Origin: Hypericum androsaemum
Lineage: Eukaryota > Streptophyta > Magnoliopsida > Malpighiales > Hypericaceae
NCBI GenBank assembly: GCA_963995505.1
Contig: OZ023194.1
Span: 12,086,428 to 12,150,427, forward strand
DNA: 64,000 nt
Direction of reading: 5' to 3'
The stretch's first letter is position 1, and each line of letters opens with the position of its first letter. Below are positions 32,831 to 44,620 of the stretch, in pieces. The position numbers were made by a program, and so were the translations under genes. The notes below the pieces were generated by a model. That model made no database searches. It was not told the DNA's origin and saw only the letters and a list, made by a program, of their open reading frames with translations.

Positions 32831-34710
32831 CTTCTTCTGCTTGCCACTTTGTCTCTCTTCTTTTGGTTTTTTCTTCTTCCTTTTTTTTAAATTAGTGAGC
32901 TTCTTTTATTTATTTATTTATTTGGAAAAAAAGAGTTTTGTTTTTAATTAATGGAATTGAAAACTCCGTAGAAATAGGCCGCCTCCGCCGCAACCACCTG
33001 CTTAACCCCATCCGTCCCGAACTATGATTAATCAAAATTTAAATTTGTTATAATTTTAAAAATTGGTAAAATTATTTCTACACGTGTAAAATAATTTATT
33101 AAAAAATTGATTTGTATGATGGTTGATAATAAATATAAATCTTTCTTTTGTCAATATCAATTATTTTTCCTTTTTCCTTTTAATATTTTCATTGGTAAAA
33201 AAAAATTCTTTTTTTCTTTTTTTTCTTTTTTCTACTCTCTCTCGAATCTCACTCTCTCACATGAGGAGGAGAGGACATTTAATTCGTGGTTCGAGATGGC
33301 TGACCGTTTTCTATTCCGGTTTTTTTTGTTACGGGTGGGCCTGCATTTGAATCCTTCTCTAGAAATATATAAAATTGGCTTTTTTCCACCAAAAAAAAAT
33401 TGGCTTTAACAAACTTAGTCCTTGTTTAGCTAATTATGGAGATCCGGTACTGGATCCGTAAAATAATTAATAAACCGGTTCGTTTGTACCGTGGATTGTT
33501 TTCTTTCTTTAGTCGAACATTGTCCGTCATTTATTAGGAAATAAATTTTTCAATAATATTTTCTATCAAGCATTTTTCAAGCGAATTCAATATGTTTATT
33601 ACTTAGATAGATTAACTTCTGTTAATTTCGATAGGTGGTTTTGATGTTATTGTGGACATACTTTTTGCCTGAACCATTTCTTGATAGGAACTTTTGTAAT
33701 TTCTACCGAATTTTGATACATGCTATCTAATTTATACTTATATCATAGGGATATCTTTATAGTAAAAGAATAAATTTAATTTATTAACAATTCTATATAA
33801 GTATAAATTAGATAGAATTGTTAATACATGCTATCTAATTAATACGATATAGAATTGTTAATAAATTAAATTTTGATCTAATGCTAAAACGATATAAAAT
33901 TTTATGTAAAAAATGTATGAAGGAGAGTGTGAAAAAAGAATATCACTATAATGACTTCATGAAAAAAGAATCTCACTATAATAACTTCGTGAAAAAGAAT
34001 ATCACTATAATGACTTCATTTAATCTAATAACACAAGGCATAGAGAAGAATTGACCGAAGTTTATGTCCAATCTTTGGCACGGTTTAACTTGGTGTGGAA
34101 AATTTGTTTATACAAAAAAATAACTATATAATACCTTAACTAGTAGATATAACGTTTTTTTAGAATTAATAAATCATTTACGGCGATATCAAAATGAGAA
34201 TATTTGAATTACTGTTCTATCGGTAACACCTGCCTAATAATGCCTAGGAGATAAAAAAAATGCACATTTAAAATTCACTATAAAATTGTGAATTCCTAAA
34301 ATTCTAGGTTAAATTTTCGGCCCTAGTAGCTTGGTGAAGACAAAAGGGAAAAGACTGTTTCACCTTCTCTATTCCTCTGCCTTTTTTGACCATAAATAAC
34401 GAGTCTAAAAAAGGAAAGAAAAGATGCGGTTCATTCTCCTCTTGCCATGTTTCATCATCTTTTTTCTTTCTACTAATGAATCAAGTACCATTTTTCATAC
34501 AATGCATTCGTCTCAGGCGAATAAATCTTTATCACCAAAAACACAAAATAAAACTGCATGGTTCTTGATTTAAAAAAAACTAAACAGCATCATGTGAGAC
34601 CAATGTACAGTAAATTCGTCTCAGGCCGAGATTTCTTCTCCTTCTATTTTATTCCCTTTAAACTTTTTCTTTAAGGGAGAGCCTATACCCTTTCACTTCT
34701 AATGCTAAGA
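32831..34710. other. AT-rich intergenic region
   Basis: Between the coiled-coil gene promoter and the 3' end of VTE4. The sequence is very AT-rich, with short inverted and direct repeats near 33740-33880 (AATTGTTAATAAATTAAATT and variants). No gene is supported. Confidence 0.5.
33929..34020. repeat. 30-bp tandem repeat, three units
   Basis: Three units of GAAAAAAGAATATCACTATA followed by ATGACTTC(A/G)T, with single-base differences, lie in AT-rich intergenic DNA. Confidence 0.85.
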
Positions 34711-37700
34711 TTAGATGTCGTCGGTCAATATGGGCTTTCTACATGTAATAATAGCGAACTTGATTAGATCTTTCTGGTACCCTTCAATCATTAGTGGCAT
34801 CACCAGCGCCCCTCTTATGGTCTTCCAACCTGTTTAAAATTAAAACACAATCTCTGTTCACATTTGAAGGGCAATCCCAAATGCAGAAGCAAAAACCAAA
34901 GACTGAAAGTTTGTGTATATATATATATATATAAACACATACACACTAAGGTTAAAGTCAATTTTACTACTATGTGGTTTCAGATTTTGATACACTGGTA
35001 TTTTGTAGTCCTAAATTTTTTATCATGTGACCGTTTTTATTTGAGTGACAGCCAAGTGCGTTTGTTTAATTATGAAGAGGTTAAAATTTTCATGCCATGT
35101 CATTTTTATACCACATGAAATATCACGTCATTTATTCTGGCATCCACAGTTCTGTCGTTTTTGTGCGGGGAGAGATGTGAACTTTAACCATATACAAATA
35201 ATGTGGCAAAAATAATGTGAACTTTAACCATATAATAATGAAAGGAAAGCACATGCTAATAATGTGAACTTTAACCATATACTAATAAAAGGAATTAGAA
35301 TTACCGCTGCGTAGGAGAGATGTGATGCCCTTCCATGTCAATGCGGAGCGAATCACTGCCGGCCAGAAGGGTGCAACATAGTCAGACCAATCTGCTCTTC
35401 TTATATCCTGCAATTGCAATTTTGCACCACCAATTTTTATCTTACATGCTAACTGTTTGAATATCTATACTTCAAATATGTTAATGCAATGGATCGGTCA
35501 ATTTTTCGATAATCATAAATTGGGTTTGACAACTTTCCAATACGCCCCTCTCATGATTATGAGACGAGGGTCGTGCTAAAAATATATATCACATGACTAA
35601 CCCACTCTATTATCATATCAGAATATTTTTGTTTTTATTAAGGCAGGGATCAATGAATTTTCTACGCCTTGAATGCAACACACAATCAATGTGGGATTCT
35701 CAACAACCGCGAAATTGTCTTAAATATAGTTTCGATCATTAGCCAAACAACTTACATTGCAGTTCTAAACTAAACAACTATTCATCCGAGTTAAGTAATT
35801 ACATTGTATGTTATTACAGAACCTGCATTTGCAGCATGCGTCTCTTTTAAGATCACTGGCATAAATCAGATGCAAATTTATTAAGAAGCATCTCACCTGA
35901 AGGCCGAGGGATTGCAGCAAGTCCACATAATCAGCAGCAGAACACCAAGCCGGAAGGTAGTAAGCCTCACAAATCTTCTTAAGATGCTGCGTCTCCCACG
36001 GCTGCAGGGATTCTTCGACGGGGCGAAGATCCCTGTGGCACCATGTCACGATGATTATGGTGGCACCGGGAGCAGCAACTCGATCCAACTCGCTAACAAA
36101 CTGCCAATTCGATTATAAGAGACGCGAAAACGAAGCGAAATCTGAACATAACTATAAGGAGGGAGCAAACCTTTCTCTTGTCGGGCATATGTTCGCCGCT
36201 CTCCATGGACCAGACTAGATCGAACTGACCGTCTGTAAATGGTTGATCAAGAGCATCTCCAACTTGGAAGGAAGCCTGCAGACATTCCATACTTGTTAAA
36301 GCCGAAGTCCAAATTATAGGCACAAGACAACATTAGCAACCAAGTTCTTCGGTTTCATAGATCACCGATGAAAATTCTAACATAGTATCAGCGTGTCACG
36401 GTACGATCCCAGTTCCGTCGCACTGCCGGAGCTTGAGAAGCTATATATGTACATACCTTGTCGGCCAGTCCCTGAGAAGTTGCAAGAGCATTGGCCCTCT
36501 GGGCCTGGACAGGGCTAAGGGTGATACCTTGGCTCCTAGCCCCATATTTCATTGCAATATACCTCGAGCTTCCTCCTATCCCGCACCCAACATCAACTAC
36601 GTTCTTCGGCCATGTCTTTGGATCATCTTTCAAAGGTAAGAAAAAGGTTAACAAATAGTCATTTAATAAGATAATTCGTCTTCGAGGTAATCGAATCGAT
36701 TAATACTCAAACCAACTCTGATTAGTGTAATTAAAGAAAAATATAAATTAGTACCTTTTATAATTCCATTAATCATAACATTCCTAAAAAAGATTTGACA
36801 TTTAATCTCTCAGAACAAAGTTTTTTTAAGGTTAAATTCTCTCATAACAAAGTTAAAAGATGTAATATGAAGCACAGTTCAATTTTATAAATACCATATA
36901 GTTGGGATAACTATAACGTAAACATCAAATGCCATATGAGTAGACATTTAGGTTATTGATTTCAACTTGTTCCAACCCGACTTATTTATTATAAGTATTT
37001 ATTAGTGTTACCCAACTTATTTGTTTTAATCATATTCTCGAAAACAAATTTTAAAACGTTGGAACTGATCTGTAATTTTTTTGGTCAAACTTTGTAATTT
37101 TATATTGAAACAAAATCCCCTCCAAAAAAAAATATTGAAACAATTGTCCATATAGTCATATAGGGCGGCGTCACTTTCCAAAAATATCTTTTTTAAGAAA
37201 TAACTTTCCAAAAATATCAAATGTACCGTAACGGTTCCCCAAAATTCTGGACTCTGTTTACGTGCTCTAGCGAATGACAGAAAAAAATACCACATAACCA
37301 GACATTAACGTTATTTTCAGCCAACAACTAATTTAGGTTATTGCAATAATTGACAAACAATTTAACATTTTCATATTTTTTTCAATTCGAAGAACTCATT
37401 TCAGTTAAACGAAATATTTGTTGATTCTTACCCAACTTACTTATTTAATCATATTGTAGTTTTTTATTAAAACAATTGTCCATATATTATAAAGTGGCGG
37501 GTTACTTATCAAAAACAAATTTATAAAGTGGCGGCGTAACGCCATTGCCTGGACGTAGCGGCTCTACCTAAGCAAAGGGCAAAAAAGTAAAAACAAACTG
37601 AACTTTCCAAAAATAACTTCTTCTTTTTTTTAGAAATAACTTTCCAAAAATATCGAATGTACCGTAACGGTTCCCCAAAATTCTGGACTCCGTTTCAAGT

Positions 37701-38157
37701 TCTCAAGCGGATAACCAAAAATAAATAAAAATAAACATAAAAACAACGACATGTACGGAACCAAACCGGATGAGATGCCGGCGAACCGGAGGGACTCCTC
37801 GATCATGCGGATTTGGGCGGACCGGTGGTTGTCGATGACCTGGCCGTCCGAAACGGCGCCGTCCCCGTCGTAGAAGCCGTGGTGCATGTGGTCTCCCCAT
37901 ATGTCCTCCCACGCGCCCGACGACTCGTCGTAGAGCTCCGCTATCCCCTTCTTCAGAGACACGTCATCGGCCACCTCCGTTGCGATGGCCGCGATGCGGG
38001 ACGATCGCGGGGGCCGAGGGCGGAGGTGGAGGCTACCGGAGCGCGGTTTGGGTGGCGGTAATTGGGAGCGAGCCGAGGAGTAGCAAGGGAGTAGGGTTGT
38101 TGCTCTGCTCATGGTTCCGTACGTGTGTGGGTGTGAAGGTGAAGGGATGACAGGCAT
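34711..38157 (-). CDS. VTE4: Gamma-tocopherol methyltransferase, six exons
   Basis: Plastid SAM-dependent enzyme converting gamma- to alpha-tocopherol (and delta- to beta-), the last step of vitamin E synthesis. Exons on minus are 38157-37767, 36626-36457, 36275-36171, 36100-35897, 35407-35305 and 34829-34711. All join in frame (phases 1,0,0,0,1) to 363 residues. The first 50 or so residues are Ser/Arg/Pro-rich, as a plastid transit peptide. SAM motif I is VVDVGCGIGG (140-149); next are GITLSPVQA, DALDQPF, FDLVWSMESGEHMPDK and IIIVTWCHRDL, then DYVAPFWPAVIRSALTWKG and the C-terminal MPLMIEGY. A second Met at 38112 is an alternative start. Intron 1 (37766-36627) contains a tandem duplication; introns 4 and 5 contain small repeats. 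Exon 1 is strongly GC-rich. Confidence 0.95.
35170..35300. repeat. Short direct repeats in VTE4 intron 5
   Basis: GTGAACTTTAACCATATA occurs three times, about 40-50 bp apart, just inside the intron next to exon 5. Some copies carry an added AATAATG prefix. Confidence 0.8.
35460..35720. mobile_element. TRIM-like fragment in VTE4 intron 4
   Basis: Phrases such as AATACGCCCCTCTCATG, CTATTATCATATCAGA and GTGGGATTCTCAACA match the inner edge and LTR end wording of plant TRIM elements (compare GTGGAATTCTCAACA at 11735-11749). Only one LTR-like end is seen, so it is a fragment or a decayed copy. Confidence 0.45.
36990..37715. repeat. Tandem duplication of about 430 bp in VTE4 intron 1
   Basis: Blocks at about 37000-37290 and 37425-37715 share, in the same order, TACCCAACTTA...TTTAATCATATT, AAACAATTGTCCATATA, GTGGCGG/GGGCGGCG and AACTTTCCAAAAATATC...GTACCGTAACGGTTCCCC. 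They differ by scattered substitutions and indels. The right copy runs up to about 50 bp from the exon 1 donor. Confidence 0.85.
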
Positions 38158-39133
38158 TTGGCAAGTGGGGACTGGAGGTTACAGCGAGGCCTGTAAATGG
38201 TGGGTGGGTGGGTGTGTGAGTGGGTGGTATTGGATTCTTTTCGTTGTACTTGTCAGATGTGGACAGGTGTGGGTAGTCTATCTCAACACGGTTGAGGTCG
38301 GATCTTATTTAGGGAACGGTTTTTCTACTGAAAATTTTATTATTCTTAAGGTTTGAAATTAAAATTTATTTAAATTATTCTAAATTTATTATCAGTTTGA
38401 TCGTGAAAAAAATTTCTTGATTTCTTATATAATAAATTTTATAGACACCATAGAAAGAATAATCCCGAAAATGTTCAAAAATGTTTGATATTGAATATAA
38501 GAAAACTATACGCCTACTTCACCATTCAAAAGAGATTTGGATTAAGTCAAGACTATATAAAAAATATTCCCATGTAAGGATTTGTATGTGGGCCGTTCGA
38601 TTTGATTAAAAAAAATTCTACAGATCTAATAACCATAATTTAATAAATTTGCTCACATGAACAAACTTTGTATTTAACATAATACTCAATTAACCTAAAC
38701 TTAATAGCTTCTCCGCTATCTCCCTCTCTCTCGTCCTCTGATAGATCCTCTGTCGTCGCCATTTCCTTCATATCTTCTTCTTTTCGTTGCTATATCCCAA
38801 ACCTTACATTCTCCCTCTTATGTTAGAGCGGAGTACAAAAGTCAAGTCCTATTAGCTAATTTATTTTAGTTCCATGTTTCGAGCAAAACAGTGTCATGTT
38901 TACTTTGGTTCCTTCTTCTTCGCAGGGGAGGAGGAGCTTGGAACATTGGAAATTAATACGACAAGGAAAGGGAAGAGTACTTCCCAATACGACAAAATTT
39001 CGATGTTGCAAGATGCGTGTCGAGATGGTGCTGGATGGTTCAAGGATTTGAGGGTGTTGATTTTAAAAATTGCACTATTGGGTAGTGGTAATGAGGGTTC
39101 TTAAATACATACAATTATCAGTAGTAATATTTT
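38158..39133. other. VTE4 upstream region and unassigned sequence
   Basis: Promoter side of VTE4, then AT-rich DNA. A plus-strand frame at 38874-39104 follows an acceptor-like TTCTTCGCAG (ends 38926) and encodes a Lys/Glu-mixed peptide without a known domain; it may be an exon remnant. Confidence 0.4.
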
Positions 39134-40132
39134 TGTGATACCCTTAAGTGATTTGATTTTGCTATCCATATCAACAAGGTGCACATTCTTTTTGGCACAC
39201 ATCTTGAGAGTACTCCAAAGTTAAACGTGTTTGGCCGGGAATATGATCAGAATGGGTAACCTCTTGAGCAATTTCCAGGATGCGTGTGAGTGACGACAAA
39301 GCACACTAGAAAAGACCCATGTTGGTCTGTGGAGACAGTCGGTCAGATCACGGGGCGTTACATTTGGTATCAGAGCAATACCTCGGAGTACGGTGTGGTT
39401 CGGGGATCGAACGCACCCAAATTCGAGGGATTCTGGGATTGTTTGATTCTGGCGCGATGAGGACGTCGCGTATTTAAGGAGTGGTGAATGTGATACCCCG
39501 CTAATGATCTGTTCTATCTAAAATGCTTAAGTGATTTAATTTGACTATTCATATCAACAAGGTGCACCTTCTTTTTCGGCACGCAACCTGAGAGAATTCC
39601 AAGGTTAAACGCGTTTAGCCGGGAGTAGGATCAGGATGGGTGACCTTCTGGGAAGTTTTTGGGATGCATGTGAGTGAGGACAAAACACGCTGGAAAAGAC
39701 CCGTGTTGCTTTGTGGAGACAGTTGGTCGGATTACGGGGCGTTACATTTGGTCTCAGAGCATCACCTCGGCTAGTACGGTGTGGTTTGGGGATCGAACGC
39801 ACCGGAAGACGAGAGATTCTGGGACTGACTGATTCTGCCACGATGAGGTCGCCGCGTATTTAAGGAGGGGTGAATGTGATACCCCGTAAATGATATGTAC
39901 TGTCTGAAATACTTAAGTGATTTAATTTGGCTATCCATATCAACAAGGTGCACCTTCTTTTCTGGCACACATCTTGAGAGAACTTCAAGGTTAAATGCGT
40001 TTGGCCGAGAGTAGGATCAGGATGGCTAACCCCCTGGAAAATTTCTAGGATGCGTGCGAGTGAGAACAAAGCACACTAGAAAAGACCCGTGTTGGTCTGT
40101 GGAGACAGTCGGTCAGATCACGAGGCGTTACA
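39134..40132 (+). mobile_element. Cassandra TRIM retrotransposon, LTR-int-LTR-int-LTR
   Basis: Three LTRs (39134-39362, 39489-39746, 39875-40132) begin TGTGATACC and end GCGTTACA. They alternate with two internal domains (39363-39488, 39747-39874). Each internal domain starts with a Met-tRNA-type primer site (TGGTATCAGAGC; TGGTCTCAGAGC in the second) and ends in a purine tract before the next LTR. The LTRs contain a 5S-rRNA-like core (AAGGTTAAACGCGTTTAGCC, GGATGGGTGACC), the mark of Cassandra. A 5-bp duplication ATTTT flanks the whole. LTR1 lacks about 30 bp after its start. No protein is encoded. Confidence 0.93.
39595..39665 (+). promoter_or_regulatory. 5S-rRNA-like internal Pol III promoter in Cassandra LTR2
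   Basis: AAGGTTAAACGCG...GGGAGTAGGATC...GGATGGGTGACC...TCTGGGAAGT follows the A-box, intermediate and C-box order of 5S rRNA genes. The C-box word is best kept in the middle LTR; LTR1 (AATGGGTAACC) and LTR3 (GATGGCTAACC) are altered. It is a promoter relic within a retroelement, not a 5S gene. Confidence 0.75.
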
Positions 40133-40139
40133 ATTTTTG

Positions 40140-40650
40140 TATTGGTATATTTCTGTAGTAATATTTGTATTTTTAACTGGTATATTTTTGTAGTGATATT
40201 GATATTTTTGTATTGGTACATTAGTATAAATTTATTGGTATATTTGTGGAGTGACAATGATTTATTTATGTACTGATATTGGTAGGCATCCGATGTGGTT
40301 GATATTGGTATATTTCTGTAGTGATATTGATAGACACGTTATCTGATATTGGTACACATGTGATGTGATACTGGTATTAAATAATTAAAATATGTACCGG
40401 TATACATATGTACACCAAAAATAAAATATGTAATGGTATACATTTATTGACATTGGTATCACTGCCATATGAAATTGGTATACAGTTATTGCGATATTGG
40501 TACGATAAATTTTTGTTAACAAAAATAAAATATAACCCTTGTAATCAAAAGTTAAAATATGAAACTCGTATATAAGTTTACTGATATTGGTGCCACTGCC
40601 ATATGAAACTGGTGTACAGTTACTACGATATTGGTACGATAAATTTTTGT
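40140..40650 (+). repeat. GATATTGGTA minisatellite, third array
   Basis: Loose tandem units of about 20-24 bp, of the form TATTTCTGTAGTGATATTGGTA and TACAGTTATTGCGATATTGG. The core GATATTGGT is shared with the arrays at 1-475, 1065-2465 and 41165-41610. The Cassandra element sits at its left edge; short GTAGTAATATTT words on both sides of it suggest Cassandra inserted into the array edge. Confidence 0.8.
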
Positions 40651-41164
40651 AACCAGAAATAATTTTTTTAGAGATTGCTTTGTTTTTTTTCTTTTTTTAA
40701 TATTTTTATAACTGTATTATTCCTAATTTGTAATTTGATTTGATTAATAATAATTTTTTAATATTGTCTCTAATTATCTTGTTATTATCTAGATTATCAT
40801 CTAAACCCCTTTAATCTCCATTGATGGGCACTAACTAGCTGAATCTGGACCCAAAAGGAAGCATTTGTCTACATGTTCAAATTTAGTGGGGAATAATTTA
40901 GGAATAAAATAATTATGGTAATAATTTTTAAAAAAAAACATACCAACCAATTACCCCAAAAATTACGTAATAGCACTAATTCATTATTCCCAGCAGCCCA
41001 AAAAAATATCCTAAACGATTCAGCCAAGCAAAAAAGGCCAAGAACCTTAATCCTTCAACATCCATGGCTAAAGTTATTGATAATCAGGAAACCGAAGAAG
41101 AAAACGTGGATGAATGATGAACTTGGCATTTTGTTATAAATTTTGAACTTGGCATGTTGTTATC
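40651..41164. other. AT-rich spacer between minisatellite arrays
   Basis: No supported gene. The small plus-strand frame at 40915-41139 is Lys/Asn/Leu-rich and reads like low-complexity intergenic DNA. Confidence 0.4.
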
Positions 41165-41610
41165 AATTATGACTTGGAAATATTTGTATCATTGTACTCA
41201 GATATTTGTATCATTCCTCTATGATATTGATTTCCGTCTTCTATGATATTTGTTTTCTTCTTCTATGATATTAGTATTCTTCCACTCTGATATTGGTTTA
41301 CTATTTCTATGATATTGGTTTCCTTCTTATCTGATATTGGGGTCCTTCAACTCCGATATTGGTTTTCTTCTTCTGTGATATTGGTGACATTCTTCTTTGA
41401 TATTAATTTTCTTCTTCTATGATATTGGTATCCTTTCACTTTGATATTGATATTCTTCAACTCTGATTTTGGTTTATTGTTACGCATATATTAGTTTTGA
41501 CCTTCTATAATACTGGTATCGTGCTACTCATATATTGGTTTCCTTCCTCTATGATATTGGTTTCCATCTTCTATGATACTGATTTTCTTCTTTTATGATA
41601 TTAGGTGGGT
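41165..41610 (+). repeat. 22-bp minisatellite, fourth array
   Basis: About 20 units of the type TTCTATGATATTGGTTTCCT with 21-23 bp spacing. The same GATATTGGTTT core as in the arrays at the window start, but the linker is TTCCTTCTTCTAT-like instead of CGATGTAG-like. Confidence 0.85.
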
Positions 41611-42059
41611 TGTATTCTGTTATGGTGTTAAATAGTATTAGCAGCAATAAAGCTAAACTCTATTTTTATACCTAAAGTTTTTCATAAGATTTTAACTTGA
41701 TAGAATTTAAATGAGAAATTGGCTACAAACATATGAGGAATTGAACACTTGGAATTATAAATATGTTCATATTTTTATGTTAGAAACCAATTTATCAAAA
41801 AAAATTAGTTCGCTATACAAATTAGTTTCGAGCACAATTATATAGGGACATTAGCGGCTGCTTTGCTCATTTTAATCTACTTTCATGCATGTGCAAATAA
41901 ATCACTGTTAAACCCCATAATCTTATTCACTTTTTTGTTTATTTTTTAGCCTACATGCTTACCCAATTATTTAATTATTTAAGTTTATGATCAGACAAAA
42001 AATTGGAACATATGGCCAATGTCTAAATTACATGGGTTAAATGTGTGTTACAGGAGTCA

Positions 42060-42290
42060 TTAATGGCAAATCTACAAGAGACAGACTGGTTGAAGTACTC
42101 CTTCTACCCTGACCCTAACAACCAGGATCATCATGGGTAGTATCAAATTAAAATTGACACTTCAAAAGAAAACCCAATTTTATATGTGTGTGTTACAGAC
42201 ACCATCACGCTCATCGTCGGATCGGTGGCTTCCACCCTCCTCTCCAAGTACTCCGGCCATGGGAGGAGTTTGAACCCAATTAAGGAACGG
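42060..42290 (+). pseudogene. Possible purine-permease (PUP) fragment
   Basis: MANLQETDWLKYSFYPDPNN followed by a donor-like GG|GTAGTA, then TGTGTTACAG|ACACC and, in a plausible continuing frame, TITLIVGSVASTLLSKYS. The second part resembles the first membrane helix of plant purine permeases, which have a short first exon. Nothing of the remaining helices follows, so at best it is a truncated remnant. The assignment rests on a short hydrophobic match and is weak. Confidence 0.3.
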
Positions 42291-42742
42291 AAGGAGGCAA
42301 AACTTTTAGAATTTTTTTAATTCTTATTCTTAATGGAAACAGAAGGTAGAAAGAGGGAGGCGAAGCTTTTAGGGGTTTTGTTTTTTATAGCCAAAAGTAA
42401 AAAACTTGGAGAGAAATTAGGGGATGGTATTATGTTAAGAAGGATGGGTAAAAATACTATTGTGCCTTCAAATGATAATGACCGTCAGATCTGAACATAA
42501 ATTTAAAAATTAAATCTTATGGTCCATATTTAGTCCATACCATGGAGATGATTTATATGTAATCCCTACTAAATGCAAATAATTTGCGTACTTTGCCATA
42601 CTTCATATTAATTGAGATGCCGCCTTCTTCACATTAATTGAATGACTATAATAGAGGGTTACCCGGTCAAGGGCTAAACCATGTTTTTTTTGGGTGTCCT
42701 CGGCCTCTAAAATTTAATTAAATCAATGTTTTACCCCTCTTA

Positions 42743-43523
42743 TTTCGAAATCTAAAGTTTAGCTTCCCTAATTTATTTTTATTAAACTCTGAGGTCTCTC
42801 ACTGATATCATCGTTTAATTTTTTATTTTTTAATAAAGGAAATGAGAGTTATACTCTTCAATAAAAAAAAATTTCTTCCTCGACCATCTTCACCGACATC
42901 TTCTGGGGACCATCTTCAAATGTTACGGGAAACAAGAGAAGTTCGACTTGGACATCGTCGACAACAGTCCGGGCAAAATCATCTCTTGGTTAAGTCTGAG
43001 GGCGATGTCTTCTCCAAGGGCGAGAGCGTCCACTGGCTCCAGCTCTTCGGTCGACCACGCTACGAGAAAGGTGGACTACGAGCTCTAATCCCTAGCGGTT
43101 GCAGATGAACCGGACGCTGCCGCTTTGAGCTTGAGAGCTGCCTTGTAAGGTGGGGTCAATTTGGGTGGTTTGTTGTCCTCACCGCCACTCAGGACGGGGT
43201 TGAACGACCATCCTTCAATTGAAAATTAGGGTTTAGCCAATAAATTGGGTTTTTTAATTGAAATGGAGGAAGCATCGATGTAATGGGTTCAACCATGAAA
43301 TTAATGGTTTTTGAAATTGAAATGGTGGTGGTTGGTGGCGGATGGAAGATCATGGTTGGCCGGAGAAGAAAGGTAGATGGGTTGGGAAAGAAGATATTTT
43401 TTTATTGGAGGATATAACTGTCATTTCCTTGATTAAAAAATAAAAAATCGAATGATGACATCAGCGATGGGCCTTAGAGTTCAATAAAGGCAAACTAGGG
43501 GAGCCAAACTTTGGATTTCGAAA
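42743..43523. mobile_element. Mutator-like element with terminal inverted repeats and GC-rich cargo
   Basis: The arm at 42743-42850 (TTTCGAAATCTAAAGTTTAG...GATATCATCGTTTAATTTTT) is matched in reverse complement by 43420-43523 (GTCATCATTCGATTTTTTAT...CCAAAGTTTGGCTCC when read back), about 105 bp. The middle (42870-43200) is GC-rich, with reading-frame pieces such as LLGTIFKCYGKQEKFDLDIV and a shifted SVDHATRKVDYEL, i.e. broken coding sequence from an unidentified gene. I found no clean target duplication, so superfamily is inferred from the long inverted repeats. Confidence 0.65.
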
Positions 43524-44188
43524 CAGGAAGAGCTGAAACAGTGATTCAAGCAAATTCCAGGAGACTGAGAGCAATTTGTCTTTTTTTTTTGTTAAGTTTG
43601 ACCGAGATTCGCACAACTTTAAAAGAGTTTTTCTTAAAATAAATTTCAAAATATTTCTTAAAATTTTGACAGGAAAAAAATATAGAAGGTTAAATATACA
43701 AAATAAGTTAACTTTTCTAAAGCGTGACAAATCTCAATTGTTCCGATTTCCTTCGTTTCTTGGGCTGAAAATCAGAGAAGAACCAAAATCCAAAATCTTC
43801 ATAGTTGGACCCAAGTTTTGTTCAACATAGTCTTTTGAGAAGACTAAAACAATAGGGCTTTTTAACGATAATTTTAGTAATGATGTACTAGGAACTAGCC
43901 TGGACCAGTGGAACAAATAATCAAATAGTTTAATCAAGTTATCCAGTTCCTATTCTAATTTGTAATACGTTATTTCTATATGACAAATGCATCACTATGT
44001 ACTATTTGGGCCCTAATGTTCATAAATACTTACGGCCCACTAATTTATGGACTTTGTCGCATGTCGGTCCATGATTCCTCAATTTAAAAACATCTTCTTC
44101 TTTTCTTTTCTTTTTAACAAAAATGTCACAACATTCATAAATTTGCATATACGGAAGAAATTTGTGAATGTTGTACCCGATTCAAAGT
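43524..44188. other. AT-rich intergenic region
   Basis: No supported gene or repeat; short frames here lack domains. Confidence 0.4.
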
Positions 44189-44620
44189 CAATGTTTTTAA
44201 ATACGTAGTCCGACCGTCAAACCACAATTTGGTCTGAAGAGCGTACCGAGTTTGGCCAAAAAACTGTCAACCTTACGAACTGCCCAAAAATGTCAGACTG
44301 GGTGGTTTGACCAAATTTTTTACCCCGTATTTTCTGGTTCGTAAGGTTGAACCAAAAAATAAGGGTTGGTTGAATATTTTGCCCAAGAAAAAAGACAAAA
44401 AATCGACCAAACCCTAATAAAAAGATAAAAATCATGTTTGGTATGATATTTTTTTTTTTTAGGATTTCAAAGTTATAATGGGTCAAAAAAGAAAGAAAAA
44501 GTTGGGGTAGTGGGATAGGGGTAATTAAAATATATTTTTAAACATAAAATAAAGTACCGGTCCGACCGGCGACCCGGAGGCAAGAGGGGGTCGCTCTCCA
44601 GATCGTATTTGAAAACCTTG
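44189..44620. mobile_element. hAT-type MITE, copy 1
   Basis: A 432-bp element starting CAATGTTTTTAAATACGTAG and ending CGTATTTGAAAACCTTG, flanked by an exact 8-bp duplication TTCAAAGT (44181-44188, 44621-44628). Internally it has TCCGACCG near one end and GGTCGCTCTCCAGATCG near the other. The same family occurs at 47386-47858. It has no coding sequence. Confidence 0.88.

Noticed and set aside
39134..40132. 5S rRNA genes
   Set aside because: Only the promoter-like core of 5S is present, inside LTRs with primer sites and a 5-bp duplication; this is Cassandra.
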